Assembly: GCF_001316285.1 (NCBI RefSeq)
Contig: NZ_BBDO01000015.1
Coordinates: 1-10,794, forward strand
DNA length: 10,794 nt
Reading direction: 5' to 3'
From: Vulcanisaeta sp. JCM 16161
GTDB lineage: Archaea > Thermoproteota > Thermoprotei > Thermoproteales > Thermocladiaceae
Shown here one piece after another: positions 7,535 through 10,794 of the stretch (its first letter is position 1; each line of letters starts with the position of its first letter). A program made the position numbers and the translations under genes. The notes beneath the pieces were generated by a model that was not told the origin of the DNA, ran no database searches, and was given only the letters and a program-made list of their open reading frames with translations.

Positions 7535-8849
7535 ATGGGTGTTTCTAAGGCCGACGTACTAATTAAGGCTAGGGCTTACGTAAGGGGTAGTGTTAAGGAG
7601 GTTTATGTAGGTATTACGGGTAGTGAAATAACCTATGTGGGTAATGAACCCATTGAGGCAGGGAATAGGTTGGAATTGCCAAGCCAGTACATCCTGCTCC
7701 CTGGTTTCGTGGATATTCACGTCCACTTCAGGGACTTTGAATTATCCTATAAGGAGGACGCGGTTAGTGGGACTCAGGCAGCGCTGGCTGGTGGGTACGT
7801 GGCCGTCGGCGACATGCCCAACACAAAGCCCCCAATAAAGACCATTGAATTGCTGAGAAGGAAGATCGAGGAATTTAGTAGGAAGACCAGCATACACATG
7901 AGGCATTACTTCGGTGCCCCTCAGGACCCGTCCGTGTTAAGGGATGCCCTTAGTAATGGGGCCTACGCAGTCGGTGAGGTGCTTCCTGAGGAGGTTGCTG
8001 AGTATGGCGGTGACCAATACCTGGAGGCCCTGTTTAAGGAGGCTGCTGGGGTTGGTATTCCGGTCATAATGCATTGTGAGGACCCCGTAATCATTAATCA
8101 GTATAATGGACCCAGGGACTTTGAGCATCATAACTTAATTAGGGGCCCAAGGCTGAGCTGGCCTGTGTTCATAACGTCATTAGGCTTGTTTATAGGTATG
8201 GCACTAAGGTCCACATCACACATCTAACGCTCCCGCAGTCAATAAGCATGATTAGGCTGAGCGGCCTTAACATCACCTTTGACGTGACGCCACACCACAT
8301 GCTACTAAGCCAGGAGGAGTGCCTGGCAAGGTCTGAAAGACCTGCCTACTGTAAGGTGAACCCACCACTTAGGATGAGGCAACAAGAAGGGAGTTGCTGG
8401 CCATGTTCATTAGGGGTGAGGTGCCTATCGTGGCGAGCGACCACGCACCACATGCAGATTGGGAAAAGGATAAGCCATATGATGAGGCGCCGCCGGGTAT
8501 TGTTGGTCTTGAGACGACGGCGCCGTTATTACTTACGCTGTGGCGCCGCGGGTTCACAGACCTAGGCACAGTAATGAGGGCAATTCAGGAGAGGCCTGCT
8601 AAATTCCTTGGATTTAACATGGGGATTAGGCAGGGCTCCTGCGCCGATCTAACCATAGTAAATACCAAGGCCAGGCACAGGATAGAGCCGGAGAGGTTTA
8701 GGACTAAGGCTAAGTTCTCGCCATTTAAGGGCTTTGAGGTTGACGTTGCCGTAGTCGCGACAATACTTCACGGTAAGTTGGCATACCTTAGTGAGGAACA
8801 TATTGATGATACGACCAGAAAGTTGCTGGAAAACTCATTACCACATTGA
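7535..8849 (+). CDS. pyrC: Dihydroorotase, pyrimidine biosynthesis (two frame breaks)
   Basis: Interconverts carbamoyl-aspartate and dihydroorotate, the third step of UMP synthesis. An amidohydrolase-fold protein: HVHFRD at about residues 62-67 supplies the first metal ligands, GDMPNTKP follows, MHCED at about 179-183 and HITHLT give further His ligands, TPHHMLL and CKVNPPLR bind substrate in the family, and SDHAPH carries the catalytic Asp. The C-terminus has GSCADLTIVN and KFSPFKGFE, where the family closes its second domain. The segment where many class I enzymes have a carbamylated Lys reads GAYAVGEVLPEE, with no Lys. Breaks lie near 8149 (restoring CCCC or AAA gives RGPKAELA) and 8372 (restoring GGG gives PLRDEATRRELLA). 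Repaired length is about 438 residues. Other amidohydrolases such as hydantoinase or allantoinase are possible but the motif set fits dihydroorotase best. Confidence 0.87.
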
Positions 8850-8874
8850 TTTGGGATTTTACTCAGCTCAAAAG

Positions 8875-9039
8875 TTACTCATCAAGAATCAATTGCCTAG
8901 TGCCTACCTCCTTAATCCTTATGGGCGTTATATTTAGGATCTCAACATCATCCAACGGCATTATCCCGTACCTCTCCCTGACCTCCCTCGGTATTGTGAA
9001 TTGCCTACTCGCGGTGTGCCTAGTCCTCAGGAGAGCCAC
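8875..9039 (-). CDS. Small AbrB/SpoVT-like DNA-binding protein
   Basis: A short minus-strand frame of about 54 residues from GTG 9039 to TAA at 8875-8877. Its centre reads ASRQFTIPREVRERYGI, followed by MPLDDVEILNI, the swapped-hairpin AbrB/MazE-type DNA-binding fold (compare the usual GQITIPKEVRERLGI). Such proteins are often antitoxins or small regulators. No PIN-domain or other toxin lies beside it: the convergent dihydroorotase is downstream and nothing is close upstream on this strand. The same frame is open further upstream, to about 9085, but offers no ATG there; GTG 9039 with an AT-rich CATAATGATA about 25 nt before it is the best start I see. An unseen frame break could hide a longer N-terminus. 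Confidence 0.55.
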   Translation of the reverse strand: MALLRTRHTASRQFTIPREVRERYGIMPLDDVEILNITPIRIKEVGTRQLILDE

Positions 9040-9066
9040 ACGCTTTAATGTAATTACCCTATCATT

Positions 9067-9207
9067 ATGCCTAATGGTTATGTCGCATACCTAGCCCATT
9101 CAATCCCAAGCATTCTAATCAGTTTTGCTGGCAACAATACCTGGTTATTAATGTATATCTTAGTCCTATACGGAAGACCATTAACCGGTTTTGGACTTGG
9201 CATTTAA
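9067..9207 (+). CDS. Small hydrophobic ORF, possibly a transporter remnant
   Basis: An open frame of 46 residues from ATG 9067 to TAA 9205-9207. It contains hydrophobic stretches, IPSILISFAG and TWLLMYILVLYG, then RPLTGFGLGI. That last part is faintly like the loop motif of MFS transporters, but the frame is far too short for one, and I find no further transporter sequence on either side. It could be a small membrane protein, a fragment, or chance. I do not recognise it and see no clear promoter. Confidence 0.25.
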   Translation: MPNGYVAYLAHSIPSILISFAGNNTWLLMYILVLYGRPLTGFGLGI

Positions 9208-9324
9208 TTTCTAAATTCAATCCCTAAATAAAAGACTTTCGATAAAGACAACAAAGAGACAACGATGGATTAAGTTAGGGCGCTGAAAGTCAGATTATGT
9301 ACAGCATTAATTCTAAACACATAA

Positions 9325-10382
9325 TCACCTCCATATAAACCTCCATGGTGTGTGTTCTTTCTTGTATATTGCTATTTTCCTTGTTATTTCTGCGACCTCT
9401 GTCCTCATCATGCCCTTATAGAGCCTCGTCCTAACGGTGATCACGCCAAACCTTGGGTCGCTCGACCCCTCAACACTGAGGACCTCAGAGACCGCGTGGA
9501 GTGTGTCTCCGTGGAATACGGGGGCCCTCAACCTAAGATCCGTTATTCCTAGGTCGGCGGCAATATTCATTGTTAGGTCCATCGATGATAAGCCGCAGGC
9601 GAGGCCCACAATGAATGGTCCCTGGACAACGGGCCTCCCATAATCATGGTAAAGCATGTACTCCTCATCGAAGTGCAGTGTTGCTGTGTTCATTGATAGT
9701 ACCGTGCTCAGCACATTGTCGAATTCATAAACCGTCCTACCAAGCCTATGAACAATAACCTCACCGGGGCTGAAGTCCTCGAGAAACCTACCAAGCCACT
9801 GCTCATGGCCCAACCTCGTAAATTGCATGGAATTGTAATCAAAGGGCCTAGAACCCTCACCAGGCCTGGCCTCGGCCTTACCCACAGGCTCACCCCTCAG
9901 GAACTTAATCCACGGTGACCCATCCCGCCTATAGACTAGGTTGCTCCTCCTAACCTCATAAACCAACTCACCCCTCTGGTTATAGGCCCTATGGACCCAG
10001 GTCACAACCCCCATGCCCGGCCTACTCCTGGACTCACGCTTATTAACGACCTCAGACTCAACGCATACCGTATCGCCTGGGTAAACCGGCCTGACCAACC
10101 TCTCGTAGTCAATGCCTAGGAATGCCATGGTATTAATACTCGTATCCCTAGTGGAGATACCAATCACTAGGGAGAGCAGGAACCTCGGATTCATGATGAC
10201 ATTACCAAAGTCAGTCCTGGAGGCATACTCACGGTCAAGGTAAAGCGGTGTGTAGTCCAGGGTTAGTGAAGACCAAAGGACGTTATCGTAGAAGTCAACA
10301 GACCTGCAGGGCCTATGCCTAATTACGGAGCCAACAACAAAATCCTCAAAAAAAACGGACCAAAATAACCAGCACCAACCAT
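9325..10382 (-). CDS. Two-domain MaoC-like (hotdog) acyl-CoA hydratase/dehydratase
   Basis: A tandem hotdog protein of about 352 residues, resembling the mesaconyl-CoA hydratase (Mch) and MaoC dehydratase group, which add or remove water at CoA-thioester double bonds. The halves are internal repeats: FFEDFVVGSVIRHRPCRSVD, RPVYPGDTVCVESEV and RESRSRPGMGVVTW in the first; FLEDFSPGEVIVHRLGRTVY, APVFHGDTLHAVSEV and DPRFGVITVRT in the second. The hydratase-type catalytic stretch reads LTLDYTPLYLD in the first half and LSMNTATLHFD in the second. A frame open from 10413 gives a poor N-terminus; ATG 10382 gives MVGAGYFGPF, which joins FEDF if the eight-T run at 10347-10354 is really nine or six. A TATA-like CATAAAATTG (10411-10420, minus) supports that start. 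The substrate is not determined by sequence and no pathway genes adjoin. Confidence 0.82.
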
Positions 10383-10410
10383 TATGGTGAATAATGCGGA
10401 ATTCCTTATT

Positions 10411-10420
10411 CAATTTTATG
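10411..10420 (-). promoter_or_regulatory. TATA-box promoter candidate for the MaoC-like gene
   Basis: Read on the minus strand this is CATAAAATTG. Transcription would start near 10390, leaving a leader of about eight bases before ATG 10382. It would place the start point inside the longer open frame that begins at 10413, which argues against that frame's first codons. Confidence 0.4.
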
Positions 10421-10794
10421 TTCTAAGCCACCATAACCATCCCTAGGTTGTTATGGGATCTAGCGCAGGAATGCATTAACACCATCCACCAGGTAATGAG
10501 GCATGGATTAAATAGTAATAACGTGATACTCATCATTGTTAAGCCATATTTCTGCGCATCATTTACGTTGAAACTGGTGTATCCTGAGCGTTAGTTAAGC
10601 AAAGGAAATAATAGAAATGCCGCTAAACACCCGAGAATCATAGGATTCGCCACGACTTCCGGCAGTACTTAGGAGACGCTTGGTGATTGACGAGGGTTTA
10701 GAATTCATAGACCCGATGATTGAGGTATCTAAAGAGTTATAGTTTATTTTATTAATATTGTAAATTTTCAATTATTTATTAATTAAATAATTAT
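10421..10794. other. Region without a convincing gene, AT-rich at its right end
   Basis: No frame longer than about 35 codons stands out. A plus-strand frame from 10644 to the stop at 10740-10742 reads SPRLPAVLRRRLVIDEG and then EFIDPMIEVSKEL; it has protein-like composition and could be the end of a decayed or frame-broken gene, but I do not recognise the family. A short frame near 10520-10590 (VILIIVKPYF) may belong to the same remnant. From 10743 the DNA is nearly all A and T, ending TTAATTAAATAATTAT. I see no repeats, RNA gene or attachment site. Confidence 0.3.

Noticed and set aside
8846..9094. Plus-strand 82-residue hydrophobic ORF after the dihydroorotase
   Set aside because: It covers the minus-strand AbrB-like frame, whose SRQFTIPREVRERYGI motif is far more specific, so this is probably its shadow.
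9208..9324. CRISPR-like repeat near the CTGAAAGTC word
   Set aside because: Only one copy is present and no spacing pattern exists; the stretch appears to be plain intergenic DNA.

Overview
The window looks like chromosome of a hyperthermophilic crenarchaeon. Evidence: AT-rich TATA-like boxes about 25 nt upstream of starts that would be leaderless or nearly so, short intergenic gaps, heavy use of AGG/ATA/TTA-type codons, an AbrB-PhoU fusion regulator, a THEP1-type NTPase and an archaeal SUF set. Thermoproteales, perhaps near Vulcanisaeta or Caldivirga, is my guess from gene content and style; I could not check it. There are no insertion sequences, tRNAs, rRNAs or CRISPR arrays that I can support.

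Layout, left to right. (1) About 91-247: a GC-rich stretch with nested helices, a candidate structured RNA behind a TATA box, whose 3' part overlaps the end of the next gene in antisense. (2) 220-763, minus: THEP1-type nucleoside-triphosphatase, divergent from (3) 815-1827, plus: AbrB-PhoU regulator, followed with a GTGA overlap by (4) 1824-2470, plus: class I SAM methyltransferase. (5) 6614 down to 2476, minus: a SUF iron-sulfur assembly run, sufB1, sufB2, sufD, convergent with the methyltransferase. (6) 6731-7493, plus: sufC, the SUF ATPase, divergent from sufB1. (7) 7535-8849, plus: dihydroorotase of pyrimidine synthesis. (8) 8875-9039, minus: a small AbrB-like protein, and 9067-9207, plus: a small hydrophobic ORF of doubtful status. 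(9) 9325-10382, minus: a two-domain MaoC/hotdog dehydratase. (10) 10383-10794: no convincing gene, ending in very AT-rich DNA.

The SUF genes form the functional core. SufC supplies ATPase power to a SufB/SufD-type scaffold that builds Fe-S clusters. Here there are two full-length SufB-type genes plus a diverged SufD. The two sufB copies share two runs of 62 and 57 nt that are identical in DNA, while equally conserved protein elsewhere has many silent differences. That points to recent gene conversion. An 11-nt word is shared by the start regions of sufB2 and sufC and may be a common operator.

A caution for every reader: nine of the ten main genes above 300 nt carry internal frame breaks, about 17 in all, and almost every break is repaired by restoring one base in a short G, C or other homopolymer run. 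The repaired protein then matches its family through the break. This is the pattern of a sequencing or consensus error, so the broken genes are annotated here as intact CDS spanning their breaks, not as pseudogenes.
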